Positions 50,975-59,826 of a DNA stretch of 64,000 nucleotides are shown here, piece after piece. The notes below the pieces were generated by a model. It made no database searches. It saw only the letters and a list, made by a program, of their open reading frames with translations, and had not been told where the DNA came from. The translations under genes and the position numbers were made by a program. Location: the NCBI GenBank assembly GCA_964479535.1, contig CAYZMM010000004.1, positions 136,489 through 200,488 on the forward strand. Direction: 5' to 3'. Numbering within the stretch: position 1 is the first letter of the stretch; each line of letters starts with the position of its first letter. The stretch is from S015-6 sp964479535. GTDB taxonomy: Bacteria > Desulfobacterota > DSWW01.

Positions 50975-53887
50975 CTAGACCTTCTGCACTTCTACCGCTA
51001 CAGCCCGATCGATCGGCTGCAGACACCAGTTCCACCGGTAGTAGTTCAGGTGGCCGTACCCGGCCGCCAGATCCAGCCATTTGATCATGCCCGGAATGGC
51101 CGTATCGTAACTCTTCCACCCCTTGAACTGGAAGGGCTCCCAGGCATGGTAGACGATCACCTGCCCGGGTTGCGTCCCCTTGCCGGGCCTTGCGGCCGGG
51201 CTGATCTTCACGTGGATCTGGAAGTCATCGAAGTCGTTGTACACCTTCACCAGATCCCCGTCCCGGATGCCCCGCTGCTTCGCGTCCTCCGGGTTCATGA
51301 ACATGAAGGGACGACCCTGATGGGTCCGAAGAAGCTGCTCGTCCGTGATCCAGATCGAATGAACGCTCCAGCGCTGGTGTCCGCTCGTCAGGGTCAGGGG
51401 ATAGTCGCCGCCCATCTTCGGATTCGGCTTGTGCATGGGCATCGCTTCCCCTGCCTCGATGTACCAGGGGTGATCCAGGTAGAACTGCAGCCGGCGGTTG
51501 TACGTCGGGTAGGGGATCTTCTTCGAACCCGTGTGCCACGTGAGGGGCACGATCGGCTCATCCGGCTTGATGTCCGTGGAGAGATGCATGGTGATCGGGT
51601 CGAAGAGCGAGAGTCCCACGAAACGCACGATGCCCTCTTCCCGCATCTTCGCAAGATCGGTGCCCTTGGGCAGATTGCCCATCATGACGCTCGTCTCCAG
51701 GGCATCCTCCATGATCTCTTCCAGGTTCTCGCACCCCATGGCCTGCTTCTCCTCCAGGTCATCGAGGTCCACCTTCCGCCCGGTCCGCAACTGGAACTCG
51801 GCCCTGCCCCTCCGGGCCGCCTCCTGCTCGATCTTCCCGGCGAGCATCACGCAGATCTCCCACTCGTTCTTCGCCTCGCCCGGCGGTGCCACCGCCTGAT
51901 CGGTCAGGGTGAGCCAGGGAACGTGGGGGGTGGGGAAACGGGTGTCGAGCTTCTCATAGAAGCCCGCGCAAGGCAATACGTAGTCGGAGTAGAGGGCGGT
52001 TGTGGACCAGCGTGTCTCGAAACCGAAAACGAGCTTGTACTTCTTCCAGAGGCTGGGAAGGATGTTCTTGTTCCAGCCCCGGTTCTTCCGGGCAGGGCTG
52101 GTACCGATGTAGAAATAGACCGTCGGTTCCTGATCCTCGTAGGGCAAAGCGAAGCCGTCCCACCATTTCTTGTCCAGCGCCTCTTTCATGTACTCCGGAA
52201 AGGCCCGTTTCATGGTGGGGCAGTGCCATTCCTTCCTGTCCCAGGCATCCTTGTACCCGGAGTGGAAATAATAGAGGAAGGCGGGCGGGACCATGGTGTA
52301 CTCGTTGCGATTCCGGTCGCGCTCCAGCAGGACGGAGAGCATCTCGTCCGTCCGGGTGGGGTCTTCGTTCTTGTAACGGTTGATGATCCGCTTCTCGTTG
52401 GCCAGCCGCAGGGTCGCCCCGAGGGGGCCTTTCCGGGTCTTGAGGGTCTGGAACAGGGCCCCCTCGAACAGGGACTCGTTCCAGCCCCGGATCCCGCTGC
52501 CCTTCTTGCCGTAACTCCCGGTGAGGGCAAGCAGCAGGCACATGGACCTCTCGATCAGGTCCCCGTGGTAGTACTTGCAGGCGTTCCAGCCCACCAGAAC
52601 CTGAATCTGCCCGTTGGCCCTGGAGCACCTTTCCGCCAGGCGACGGAGGGTGTCGGGGTGGGTGTTGCATTGCGGGGACGCCTTCTCCGGCGTGTAGTCC
52701 CGGTCGAGCCGTTCCTTGAGAAGATCGAAGCAGGGCCGTACCTCCACCTGCTTTCCATCGAGAAGGGTTGCCTTGAAGGTCCCCTCCAGGGCCGGGTCCA
52801 CGGGAAGCGCGAGGGTTTCCAGGGGCGCCTTTGCCGGCTTCCCGCCGGCCGCGTCCCAGAAGTAGAATTGATCGTCCCTTCCGCCCTGCTCTACATCCGC
52901 GACCCGCAGGAACCGGCCCGTGTCCGTTCGGACGAGCAGGGGCAGGTCGGTCTGCTCCTTGATGAAGGGCACATCGATCCAGCCCTTCTCGATCAGCACC
53001 TGGCAGACGGCGAGGCCCAGGGCGGCGTCTCCGCCCGGCTCCACCGGGATCCACTCATCGGCGTGCATGGCGCTCGGCGAGTAGTCCGGCGCGATCGTCA
53101 CCACCTCGGCGCCGTTGTACCGGGCGGATGCGATGAAGTGATAGGACGGAATCCGCGTGTAGACCGGGTTCATGTGCCAGATGAGCAGCAGCTTTCCGAA
53201 GAACCATCCGTCCACCGAGTCCATGAACTGGAACTTGCCCACGCTCTGGAAGATCCCCCGGTTGAAGTCCCCGATGGTGGAGTCCAGGTCCAGGGAGGTG
53301 CCGCCGAGGAAATTGAGGAGGCGGGAGGCGGGAATGATGTTCAGGTAGCCTCCGTTACCCGGGCCTGTCTCGTTGATGATCGACTCGGGGCCCTGGGCCT
53401 CCAGGCCGTCCAGGATGCCGGAAGCGATTCCCTCGAGGGCCTCGTCCCAGGTCACCCGCTTCCATTTCCCGCTTCCGCGCTCACCCACGCGCTTCATCGG
53501 ATACTTGAGGCGGTCCGGGTTGTACATCATGTGGCTGTAGAAGGCCCCCTTCTGGCACCCCCGGGGGTTGAAGTCGGGGCCGGTCGGGTCCACCACCGGG
53601 TACTTGGCCGCCTGTTCCTCCCGGAAGACCACGCCGTCCCGGGTGTAGACCCGCCACAGGCAGTTCCCCGGATAGCAGTCCACCAGGTGGGTTCCGTAGG
53701 TCACCTTGTCCCAGGCCCACTCCTTCCTGTGCAGATCCTCCCATTTTGCATAGTCCCACTCCCGGATCACCTTCTCGGTTGCATGGGCCCTGCCTCCCAG
53801 GAAGCCGAGGGAGTGCAGAGACAGCATCAGCGCGGATGCGCCGGACGCCTGGAGAAATTGTCTGCGATCGAGCCTGAATTCCTCCAT
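50975..53887 (-). CDS. type II DMSO-reductase-family molybdopterin catalytic (alpha) subunit
   Basis: A 970-residue molybdoenzyme with a Tat signal (DRRQFLQASG, about 7-16, then a hydrophobic run to AHA). The N-terminal cluster ligands appear as His67, Cys71, Cys76 and Cys111 (in NPRGCQKG), the His-Cys3 type of the ethylbenzene dehydrogenase/NarG branch. bis-MGD-binding segments follow. It should catalyse anaerobic hydroxylation of a hydrocarbon or sterol-like C-H bond, or reduction of an oxyanion; which one cannot be read from sequence. AAAGGAGGGTCTTG precedes 53887. Rieske and ferredoxin genes are upstream. Confidence 0.9.
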   Translation of the reverse strand: MEEFRLDRRQFLQASGASALMLSLHSLGFLGGRAHATEKVIREWDYAKWEDLHRKEWAWDKVTYGTHLVDCYPGNCLWRVYTRDGVVFREEQAAKYPVVDPTGPDFNPRGCQKGAFYSHMMYNPDRLKYPMKRVGERGSGKWKRVTWDEALEGIASGILDGLEAQGPESIINETGPGNGGYLNIIPASRLLNFLGGTSLDLDSTIGDFNRGIFQSVGKFQFMDSVDGWFFGKLLLIWHMNPVYTRIPSYHFIASARYNGAEVVTIAPDYSPSAMHADEWIPVEPGGDAALGLAVCQVLIEKGWIDVPFIKEQTDLPLLVRTDTGRFLRVADVEQGGRDDQFYFWDAAGGKPAKAPLETLALPVDPALEGTFKATLLDGKQVEVRPCFDLLKERLDRDYTPEKASPQCNTHPDTLRRLAERCSRANGQIQVLVGWNACKYYHGDLIERSMCLLLALTGSYGKKGSGIRGWNESLFEGALFQTLKTRKGPLGATLRLANEKRIINRYKNEDPTRTDEMLSVLLERDRNRNEYTMVPPAFLYYFHSGYKDAWDRKEWHCPTMKRAFPEYMKEALDKKWWDGFALPYEDQEPTVYFYIGTSPARKNRGWNKNILPSLWKKYKLVFGFETRWSTTALYSDYVLPCAGFYEKLDTRFPTPHVPWLTLTDQAVAPPGEAKNEWEICVMLAGKIEQEAARRGRAEFQLRTGRKVDLDDLEEKQAMGCENLEEIMEDALETSVMMGNLPKGTDLAKMREEGIVRFVGLSLFDPITMHLSTDIKPDEPIVPLTWHTGSKKIPYPTYNRRLQFYLDHPWYIEAGEAMPMHKPNPKMGGDYPLTLTSGHQRWSVHSIWITDEQLLRTHQGRPFMFMNPEDAKQRGIRDGDLVKVYNDFDDFQIHVKISPAARPGKGTQPGQVIVYHAWEPFQFKGWKSYDTAIPGMIKWLDLAAGYGHLNYYRWNWCLQPIDRAVAVEVQKV

Positions 53888-53936
53888 CAAGACCCTCCTT
53901 TCCAATGGGTTTCACCCGGAACCGAACCTCAAGAAG

Positions 53937-54197
53937 CTATTCCCCCACAGCCTCCTCGAGGGCTGTCAGGCGAATGGCGTCCCAGGGACACCCGAAGACG
54001 CGGGACCCGTTGGGTCCCCGGGCCACGCACGAACCACAGCCGGTGCAAAGGGCAGCGTCCACCTCCACTCTCTTGAACGGGTGATGGCCATGGTCATCTA
54101 CGAGCCGGAGCGCACCGCAGGGGCAGTAAACCCGGCAGACCGGTGCGCCTCCGCAGCCCGTGCATTTGTCGGTGACGAAGGCAATCCTTGTCGGCAT
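53937..54197 (-). CDS. ferredoxin with two cluster-binding regions
   Basis: An 86-residue ferredoxin. The first cysteine group is CTGCGGAPVCRVYC, the second CTGCGSCVARGP with a later Cys before the end (FGCPWDAI). This spacing is expanded compared with a classic 2[4Fe-4S] ferredoxin, so cluster content needs testing. There is no signal peptide. It lies between the Rieske gene and the alpha subunit gene of the operon. A ferredoxin is unusual next to a Rieske protein. Confidence 0.75.
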   Translation of the reverse strand: MPTRIAFVTDKCTGCGGAPVCRVYCPCGALRLVDDHGHHPFKRVEVDAALCTGCGSCVARGPNGSRVFGCPWDAIRLTALEEAVGE

Positions 54198-54204
54198 GGC
54201 GGCC

Positions 54205-54804
54205 CTAGGCTACATCGATGTATGCCTTCTTCTCTTCGAATTCCCGGGCGGTCAACACGACCCGGGTGTCCACCAGGATGTTGTTCTCACTGTCCAGGCT
54301 GATCATCAGACGGTCCAGGGGTCGCGGCGCAGGGCCTGCGAACTCCTCTCCGTCCGAATGGAACTCACTGCCATGGCAGGGGCACTTGAAGATACGGAGC
54401 CCGGGAAACCAGTTCACCGTGCAGCCGAGGTGCGTGCACCTCGCATACAACGCGTAGATCCTGCCGGCTTCCCGCACGACGAAGAAACGAAGGTCCTGCT
54501 TGAATCGACTGTCCACAGAGATCACGCCGTGCACGTCCGGGGCCTCGGTGGAGAGGAAGTCCTCGATCCGGCCGATCCGGAAGACGCTGGGAGGGTGAAA
54601 GACCACGGAGGGAAAGAAGAATCGAACCGTCTGAAAGCCCCCGGCGGCGAGACCGATCGAAAGGGCGCCCCACCCTGCGACCGAAATCCCCTTCTGGAGA
54701 AAATCGCGGCGGGAGGAGCCCTTCGGCTCTTCCGTGGTGCCCGGCCCGACGGAGGCCGGCTCAGGTGCCCGGGCATGGGCGGGTTGGGTCGCGTCTCTCT
54801 TCAT
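54205..54804 (-). CDS. Rieske iron-sulfur protein
   Basis: A 199-residue Rieske protein with a Tat-like start (SRRDFLQKG, about 31-39) and one membrane helix (about 42-65). The [2Fe-2S] ligands are in CTHLGC (123-128) and CPCHGS (141-146). This high-potential form fits a quinol oxidation site. It serves the split cytochrome b encoded downstream. It overlaps the MerR gene by 4 bases and precedes the ferredoxin by 7. Confidence 0.93.
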   Translation of the reverse strand: MKRDATQPAHARAPEPASVGPGTTEEPKGSSRRDFLQKGISVAGWGALSIGLAAGGFQTVRFFFPSVVFHPPSVFRIGRIEDFLSTEAPDVHGVISVDSRFKQDLRFFVVREAGRIYALYARCTHLGCTVNWFPGLRIFKCPCHGSEFHSDGEEFAGPAPRPLDRLMISLDSENNILVDTRVVLTAREFEEKKAYIDVA

Positions 54805-55505
54805 CCCAGCTCCTGGGTGATCTTCCTCACCATGCGACGGTGCAGGATCGGGAGGATCTTGTTCAGGCCGTCGATTGCGTCCTGGGCGAGGGTGTGGATC
54901 TGGCCGGGGCTCATCCCCTTACGGACGATTCGTTTGGTGAAGATCTCGATCTCCTTTCGTGCCAGGAATTCCATGAGGTCGAGATGGATCTGCAGGTGTT
55001 CCACCTGGAAGTCGAGCTCCTCGTTCAGGCCGATCTCGCGAATCTCGACCAGGATATCCACGATCTGGACACACTCCTCGTCGAACCGGCCTTCTTCGTC
55101 CGCCTCGATCATGCCCATGGCTTCCAGGGCCTGGAGTTGATCGAGCTCGATCCCGTTCCGTGCGGCAAGCTCCTCGCGGCTCATGAGCCGTGCGTCGCTC
55201 CGCAGCAGGGCGTCGGAGAACAGGGGCTTCTCCATCTCCTTCAGGATCTGTCTCTGTTCCGAATTGATGGAGGGGCCTCTGGAGCCAACGATCAGCTTGA
55301 TGACGTTGAGGGGGAGGAATCGTTTCTTCTGAAGGTCCTTGATCGCCCGGATGCGCTCGATGTAGCTTTCGTCGTAGTAGGCCATGTTCCGGTGGGTCTT
55401 CAAGGGCTTGGGCAGGATTCCTTTCTGGACGTAGTACCGGATCGTTCCACCGCTCACCCCGGTGGCCTGGGACAGCTCCTGCATCTTCAGCAGCTTCTTT
55501 TTCAC
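54801..55505 (-). CDS. MerR-family regulator of the redox operon
   Basis: A 234-residue MerR-type regulator with an N-terminal winged helix (about 7-75; GVSGGTIRYYVQKGILP). The C-terminal region is long and helical, with no obvious cysteine-based metal site. It starts with GTG. It is the first gene of the operon and overlaps the Rieske gene. The promoter at 55524-55552 has a 15-bp palindrome in the spacer, a typical MerR arrangement. It probably controls the operon in response to a small-molecule ligand. Confidence 0.85.
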   Translation of the reverse strand: MKKKLLKMQELSQATGVSGGTIRYYVQKGILPKPLKTHRNMAYYDESYIERIRAIKDLQKKRFLPLNVIKLIVGSRGPSINSEQRQILKEMEKPLFSDALLRSDARLMSREELAARNGIELDQLQALEAMGMIEADEEGRFDEECVQIVDILVEIREIGLNEELDFQVEHLQIHLDLMEFLARKEIEIFTKRIVRKGMSPGQIHTLAQDAIDGLNKILPILHRRMVRKITQELG

Positions 55506-55523
55506 GCTCGGCCTACCAGCAAG

Positions 55524-55552
55524 AGTTAACAGTGCTGCTGTTTACTTATCAA
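55524..55552 (-). promoter_or_regulatory. promoter of the redox operon with MerR-type operator
   Basis: On the minus strand, TTGATA, 17 bases, TTAACT. A palindrome, AACAG-N5-CTGTT (55528-55542), overlaps the spacer and the -10 box. The transcript leader would be very short, because the MerR GTG is at 55505. Confidence 0.6.
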
Positions 55553-55735
55553 GGTGTACCTCTTTCCGCGTCGCCTTGTCAAGAAAAAACCGACCGGTCC
55601 GCGCGAGGCGAGGAACATGTGCGTAAGCCACTGTAGATACGAAGTTTTGTAACCAACACGAACGCCTTTCGACCCGGAGTGCCGAAAAGAGAAAGGGGGG
55701 ATTCCAGCGGGAGCGAGGGCGGCAGAATTTATTAG

Positions 55736-55765
55736 TTGACAGCATAACTTCTTATTCAATAGGAT
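55736..55765 (+). promoter_or_regulatory. promoter of the 80-residue membrane protein gene
   Basis: TTGACA (55736-55741), 18 bases, TAGGAT (55760-55765), 106 bases before the start. The rest of 55553-55735 shows nothing recognisable; the whole 55506-55870 gap contains only this and the MerR promoter. Confidence 0.5.
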
Positions 55766-55870
55766 ACCCCCGATCACACAGCCAAGCCGTTTGGCCCGCA
55801 CCTTGGCAAAAGGAGAGTAGCGTGCGGGCGGATGCGAAGGCGGCCCCAGAGCCGAGGGAGGATTCAGACC

Positions 55871-56113
55871 ATGGCCGGAGACAGGGTTTCCTACCGAAAT
55901 CCGTTGTTGTCTGCTCTTCTGTTTGCCCTGCTGTTCTTCATCATCACCAACATCTTCTACTGGGTCTTCAACGAGAAGTTCTACTTCGAGGACTACCACT
56001 ACTTCGAATGGATGGAGTACGTGCTGGGCACGATCGCCATGTTCTTCCTCGTCCTCGTCGTGGAGTTCGTACGCAATCTGATCGGAAGAAGGGGCGCCAA
56101 GGAACCTGAGTAG
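55871..56113 (+). CDS. 80-residue small membrane protein
   Basis: A short protein with two predicted membrane helices (about 12-32 and 46-66), the second rich in Phe/Leu/Val, and a basic Arg-Gly C-terminus. GGGAGGATTCAGACC precedes the ATG at 55871. It lies divergent from the redox operon and convergent to sdhB. No family is recognised; small partners of respiratory complexes often look like this, but that is inference. Confidence 0.55.
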   Translation: MAGDRVSYRNPLLSALLFALLFFIITNIFYWVFNEKFYFEDYHYFEWMEYVLGTIAMFFLVLVVEFVRNLIGRRGAKEPE

Positions 56114-56275
56114 CCGATTGACCTGAACGGAGAGGCGAATGGGCAAAGTCGTCTATGTAGAGCCCCTCTTCGGATCGTAGACCACCCCTTTACCCTTTGA
56201 CCTTGACCCTTTCGCCTTGGGTGAGGGGCAAGCGCGGGCTGGGTGGTCACAAAGAGCAGGGAGGAGACCCCGCCC

Positions 56276-57040
56276 TCAATCGTCGGGGGAAAAAAACTTC
56301 GCCTTCAGGAACTCGCGGTTCAGCCGGGCGATGTTGGTGATCGATATTTCCTTGGGACAGGCCGCTTCGCATTCCGCTTCGTTGCTGCAATTCCCGAACC
56401 CCAGCTGGTCCATCTTCCTGGCCATGGCCTGCACCCGTTTCGCCGCCTCCGGCCTGCCCTGGGGAAGAAGGCCGAGGTGGGAGACCTTGGCCCCCACGAA
56501 CAGCATGGCCGACGCATTGGGACAGGCAGCCACGCAGGCGCCGCATCCGATGCAGGCGGCCGCATCCATCGCCTTTTCCGCAACCTCCTTCGGGATCGGG
56601 ATCGCGTTTCCATCCGGGGCGCCGCCCGCGTTCGCCGAGATGTAGCCCCCCGCCTGGATGATCTCGTCGAAGGAGCTTCGGTCCACCACCAGGTCCTTGA
56701 TCACCTTGAAGGCCTTGGCCCGCCACGGCTCGATGACGATCGTGTCCCCGTCCGAGAAGTGTCTCATGTGCAGCTGGCACAGAGTGGTTCCCTTTTCCGG
56801 GCCGTGGGCATGACCGTTGACGACCGCGCCGCACGTGCCGCAGATCCCTTCCCTGCAGTCGTGGTCGAAGGCGATCGGCTCCTTTCCATCAAGCGTGAGC
56901 TGCTCGTTGATCACGTCGATCATCTCGAGAAAGCTCATGTCCGTGGAGATGTCCCTGGCAGGGCAGGTCTCCAGCCGACCCTTCTTCTCGGGGCCCTCTT
57001 GCCGCCAGACCTTCAGGGTCAGGTTGATGGTCTTGCTCAC
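56276..57040 (-). CDS. sdhB: succinate dehydrogenase/fumarate reductase Fe-S subunit (second copy)
   Basis: A 254-residue iron-sulfur subunit. The [2Fe-2S] loop is CREGICGTCG with a later C (LCQLHM). The other clusters are CIGCGACVAACPN and CSNEAECEAACPKE. It starts with GTG after AAAGGAGCTACAA and overlaps sdhA by 4 bases (GTGA). It is the third gene of a C-A-B operon, the order used by menaquinone-dependent complexes of Wolinella and Bacillus type. Confidence 0.94.
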   Translation of the reverse strand: MSKTINLTLKVWRQEGPEKKGRLETCPARDISTDMSFLEMIDVINEQLTLDGKEPIAFDHDCREGICGTCGAVVNGHAHGPEKGTTLCQLHMRHFSDGDTIVIEPWRAKAFKVIKDLVVDRSSFDEIIQAGGYISANAGGAPDGNAIPIPKEVAEKAMDAAACIGCGACVAACPNASAMLFVGAKVSHLGLLPQGRPEAAKRVQAMARKMDQLGFGNCSNEAECEAACPKEISITNIARLNREFLKAKFFSPDD

Positions 57041-58950
57041 TTGTAGCTCCTTTGCGTAAGCTCCACGTTCTCGAAGACGAGCGGTTCCTTGTGAAAGGCC
57101 GGTTCCTTGTCGTCCCCTGCGTATTCCCAGCAGGCGACATGGCAGAAATGCTCGTCGTCCCGCTTCGCTTCGTTCTCCTCCGTCTGATACGCCTCGTTCA
57201 GGTGACAGCCGCAGGATTCCTGGCGGGCCAGGGCGTCCGTGATCATGAGCTCTCCGAACTCGAGGAAGTCCGCTACGCGGCCGGCCCTCTCCAGGCTCTG
57301 GTTGAAATCCCTGTCCGAGCCGGGCACGGTCACGTTCTGCCAGAATTCGGCGCGAAGCTCCTGGATGAGCCCCTTCGCCCTGGTCAGGCCGTCGTTGTTG
57401 CGGGCCATCCCGCAGTACTCCCACATGATGTGCCCAAGCTCGCGATGGAAATCGTCCACCGTACGTTTTCCCTTCACGGACATGAGCCGCTCGACGCGGG
57501 CCTGCACCTCCCGGGTGGAATCCCTGAATGCGGCATGATCGGTCGAAGCCTCCGGGAAGGATTCCGAGGCGAGATACCCGCCGATGGTGTAGGGCAGGAC
57601 GAAGTAGCCGTCCGCCAGGCCCTGCATCAGCGCGCTGGCGCCCAGACGGTTGGCACCGTGGTCGGAGAAGTTGGCCTCGCCCAGGACGTAGAGCCCCGGG
57701 ACCGTACTCATCAGGTTGTAGTCCACCCAGATGCCGCCCATGGTGTAGTGCACGGCGGGGTAGATCATCATCGGGGTCTCGTAAGGGTTCTCCCCCGTGA
57801 TCTTCTCGTACATCTGGAAGAGGTTGCCGTATTTCTGGGCGATCACATCCTCCCCGTCCCGCTGGATCGCGTCCTCGAAGTCCAGGTAGACGGCGAGACC
57901 CGTTTCGCCGACCCCTTTGCCCATGTCGCACTGCTCCTTGGCGTTCCTGGAGGCCACGTCTCGTGGCACGAGGTTGCCGAAGCTCGGGTACTTGTTCTCG
58001 AGGTAGTAGTCGCGCTCCGACTCGGGGATTTCCCTGGGCGCCCGCTTGTCGCCCTGCTTCTTCGGAACCCAGACGCGTCCGTCGTTCCGCAGGCTTTCGC
58101 TCATCAGGGTCAGCTTGGACTGGTAGTCGCCGTGCACCGGGATACAGGTAGGATGGATCTGGATGAAGCAGGGGTTGGAAAAGAGGGCGCCCTTCTTGTA
58201 AGCACGATAGCAGGCCGTCACGTTCGAGGCCATCGCGTTCGTGGACAGGAAGAACACGTTTCCGTACCCGCCGGTGCAGAGGACCACGGCGTGGGCCGAA
58301 TGGCTCTCGATCTCACCGGTGATCATGTTCCGTGCGACGATTCCTCTTGCCTGGCCGTTGACGAGAACCAGATCGAGCATCTCACGGCGGGGATACATCC
58401 GGACCTTGCCCGTTCCCACCTGCCGCATCAGCGCGCTGTAGGCCCCGAGCAGGAGCTGCTGCCCGGTCTGGCCCCTTGCGTAAAAGGTCCTGGAAACCTG
58501 GGCCCCGCCGAAGGAGCGGTTGGCAAGGAGCCCGCCGTAGTCACGGGCGAAGGGGATCCCCTGCGCGACGCCCTGATCGATGATCTCGGTGCTCACCTGG
58601 GCGAGCCGGTAGACGTTCGCTTCTCTCGCCCTGAAATCGCCGCCCTTGACTGTATCGTAGAAGAGACGCCATATGCTGTCGCCGTCGTTCGCATAGTTCT
58701 TGGCGGCGTTGATTCCGCCCTGGGCGGCGATGCTGTGCGCCCGCCGGGGGCTGTCCTGGATGCAGAAGGTCTTCACGTTGTAGCCGAGCTCGGCGAGCGT
58801 AGCGGATGCGGAGGCCCCGGCGAGGCCCGTGCCGACCACGATGATGTCGTACTTGCGTTTGTTCGCAGGATTGACCAGCTTCAATTCGAAACGATGACGA
58901 TCCCATTTCTCTGAGAGAGGGCCGCTCGGGATCTTTGCATCAAGCTCCAT
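57037..58950 (-). CDS. sdhA: succinate dehydrogenase/fumarate reductase flavoprotein (second copy)
   Basis: A 637-residue flavoprotein, longer than the first copy. Its FAD-binding GTGLAGAS is at about 40-47 and the FAD-linking His is in RAHSIAAQGG (His72). It contains IHPTCIP and GANRLGASALMQGL. Sequence details differ clearly from the first SdhA (21561-23297), so the two are not recent duplicates. It is encoded between sdhC and sdhB. Confidence 0.94.
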   Translation of the reverse strand: MELDAKIPSGPLSEKWDRHRFELKLVNPANKRKYDIIVVGTGLAGASASATLAELGYNVKTFCIQDSPRRAHSIAAQGGINAAKNYANDGDSIWRLFYDTVKGGDFRAREANVYRLAQVSTEIIDQGVAQGIPFARDYGGLLANRSFGGAQVSRTFYARGQTGQQLLLGAYSALMRQVGTGKVRMYPRREMLDLVLVNGQARGIVARNMITGEIESHSAHAVVLCTGGYGNVFFLSTNAMASNVTACYRAYKKGALFSNPCFIQIHPTCIPVHGDYQSKLTLMSESLRNDGRVWVPKKQGDKRAPREIPESERDYYLENKYPSFGNLVPRDVASRNAKEQCDMGKGVGETGLAVYLDFEDAIQRDGEDVIAQKYGNLFQMYEKITGENPYETPMMIYPAVHYTMGGIWVDYNLMSTVPGLYVLGEANFSDHGANRLGASALMQGLADGYFVLPYTIGGYLASESFPEASTDHAAFRDSTREVQARVERLMSVKGKRTVDDFHRELGHIMWEYCGMARNNDGLTRAKGLIQELRAEFWQNVTVPGSDRDFNQSLERAGRVADFLEFGELMITDALARQESCGCHLNEAYQTEENEAKRDDEHFCHVACWEYAGDDKEPAFHKEPLVFENVELTQRSYK

Positions 58951-58983
58951 GTCGTATCTACTCCCTTTTCATCCTTCCCATGC

Positions 58984-59628
58984 TCAGGTGAAGGCCATAT
59001 ACACGTAGACCGGTAGCGTACCGAACCCGATGCCGACCATCAGGCTGAAGAGGATCCCCACGGTCCGAACGAGGGGCATGTACTTCGGATGGCTGGCCCC
59101 GACCGTCTGGAAGGCGCTCCAGAATCCGTGACTCACGTGGATCGCCGCCACGACCATGGCGAACACATAGACGGCGACATACCAGGGTTGGGCAAAAGCG
59201 CTGGACACGATTTCGAAGACCGTCCGTTCCGTCATGTCCACGAAGCGGAAGGTGATCAGGTGCAGCGTCACGAAGGCGAGGAGAAGGATTCCGGTGTAGG
59301 GCATCGTGGCCGAGCCGAGGGTGCGCCCCCCCGCCCGCTTGTTCACGCGATACCTGACCGGTCTTGCGCGCCAGTTCTCGTAGAACAGGGTGAGCCCCGT
59401 CAGGACGTGCACGATGGCGAGGGCGAGCAACCCGAGTTCGAAGAGAGTCACCAGCGGTCCGAGCGAATGCAGATGCTCGGCGTAGGCGTTGAAGAGGTCC
59501 CTTCCCCCGTAGAGGGTCAGGTTTCCGATCAGATGGACGACGAGAAACCCGCAAAAAGCGAGGCCGGTCAGGGCCATCATCAGCTTCTTCCCGATCGCGG
59601 CCGTCAGGGTGTTCACAACCCAGCTCAT
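58984..59628 (-). CDS. sdhC: succinate dehydrogenase cytochrome b558 subunit
   Basis: A 214-residue membrane anchor with five helices, of the single-subunit type B (SdhC/FrdC of Bacillus and Wolinella). Histidines available as ligands for two hemes b lie in FLVVHLIGN, LAIVHVLTG, LLAFVTLHLITF and AAIHVSHGF. It conducts electrons between the flavoprotein and menaquinone. TCGGAGGAGAAG precedes the ATG at 59628. It is the first gene of the operon. Confidence 0.93.
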   Translation of the reverse strand: MSWVVNTLTAAIGKKLMMALTGLAFCGFLVVHLIGNLTLYGGRDLFNAYAEHLHSLGPLVTLFELGLLALAIVHVLTGLTLFYENWRARPVRYRVNKRAGGRTLGSATMPYTGILLLAFVTLHLITFRFVDMTERTVFEIVSSAFAQPWYVAVYVFAMVVAAIHVSHGFWSAFQTVGASHPKYMPLVRTVGILFSLMVGIGFGTLPVYVYMAFT

Positions 59629-59720
59629 CTTCTCCTCCGATTCCGTAGCAGGCCGTCTACGGGCCGCGGCCTTCGCGGGTCCGCAGAGGATAGGCAAGAG
59701 TGCCGCCCGGCGAAACCCCG

Positions 59721-59749
59721 ATTATACCCAAGTTGTCAGAAACAATCAA
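59721..59749 (-). promoter_or_regulatory. strong promoter of the sdhCAB operon
   Basis: On the minus strand, TTGATT (59744-59749), exactly 17 bases, TATAAT (59721-59726). The -10 box is a perfect consensus. It lies 93 bases upstream of sdhC. Confidence 0.75.
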
Positions 59750-59826
59750 GATTTGAGGCTGCGGGCACGTTGTTGCACACGGTCGCAATAGGGTGTGGCG
59801 AGGGGGTCCGGTGCGGCCCGAAGGAC

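Noticed and set aside
51050..54076. A 1008-codon plus-strand frame opposite the molybdopterin subunit
   Set aside because: It is antisense to a gene with clear cofactor motifs and a Tat signal. It shows no domain of its own.
57052..58914. A 620-codon plus-strand frame opposite sdhA
   Set aside because: Antisense shadow of a well-identified flavoprotein gene.
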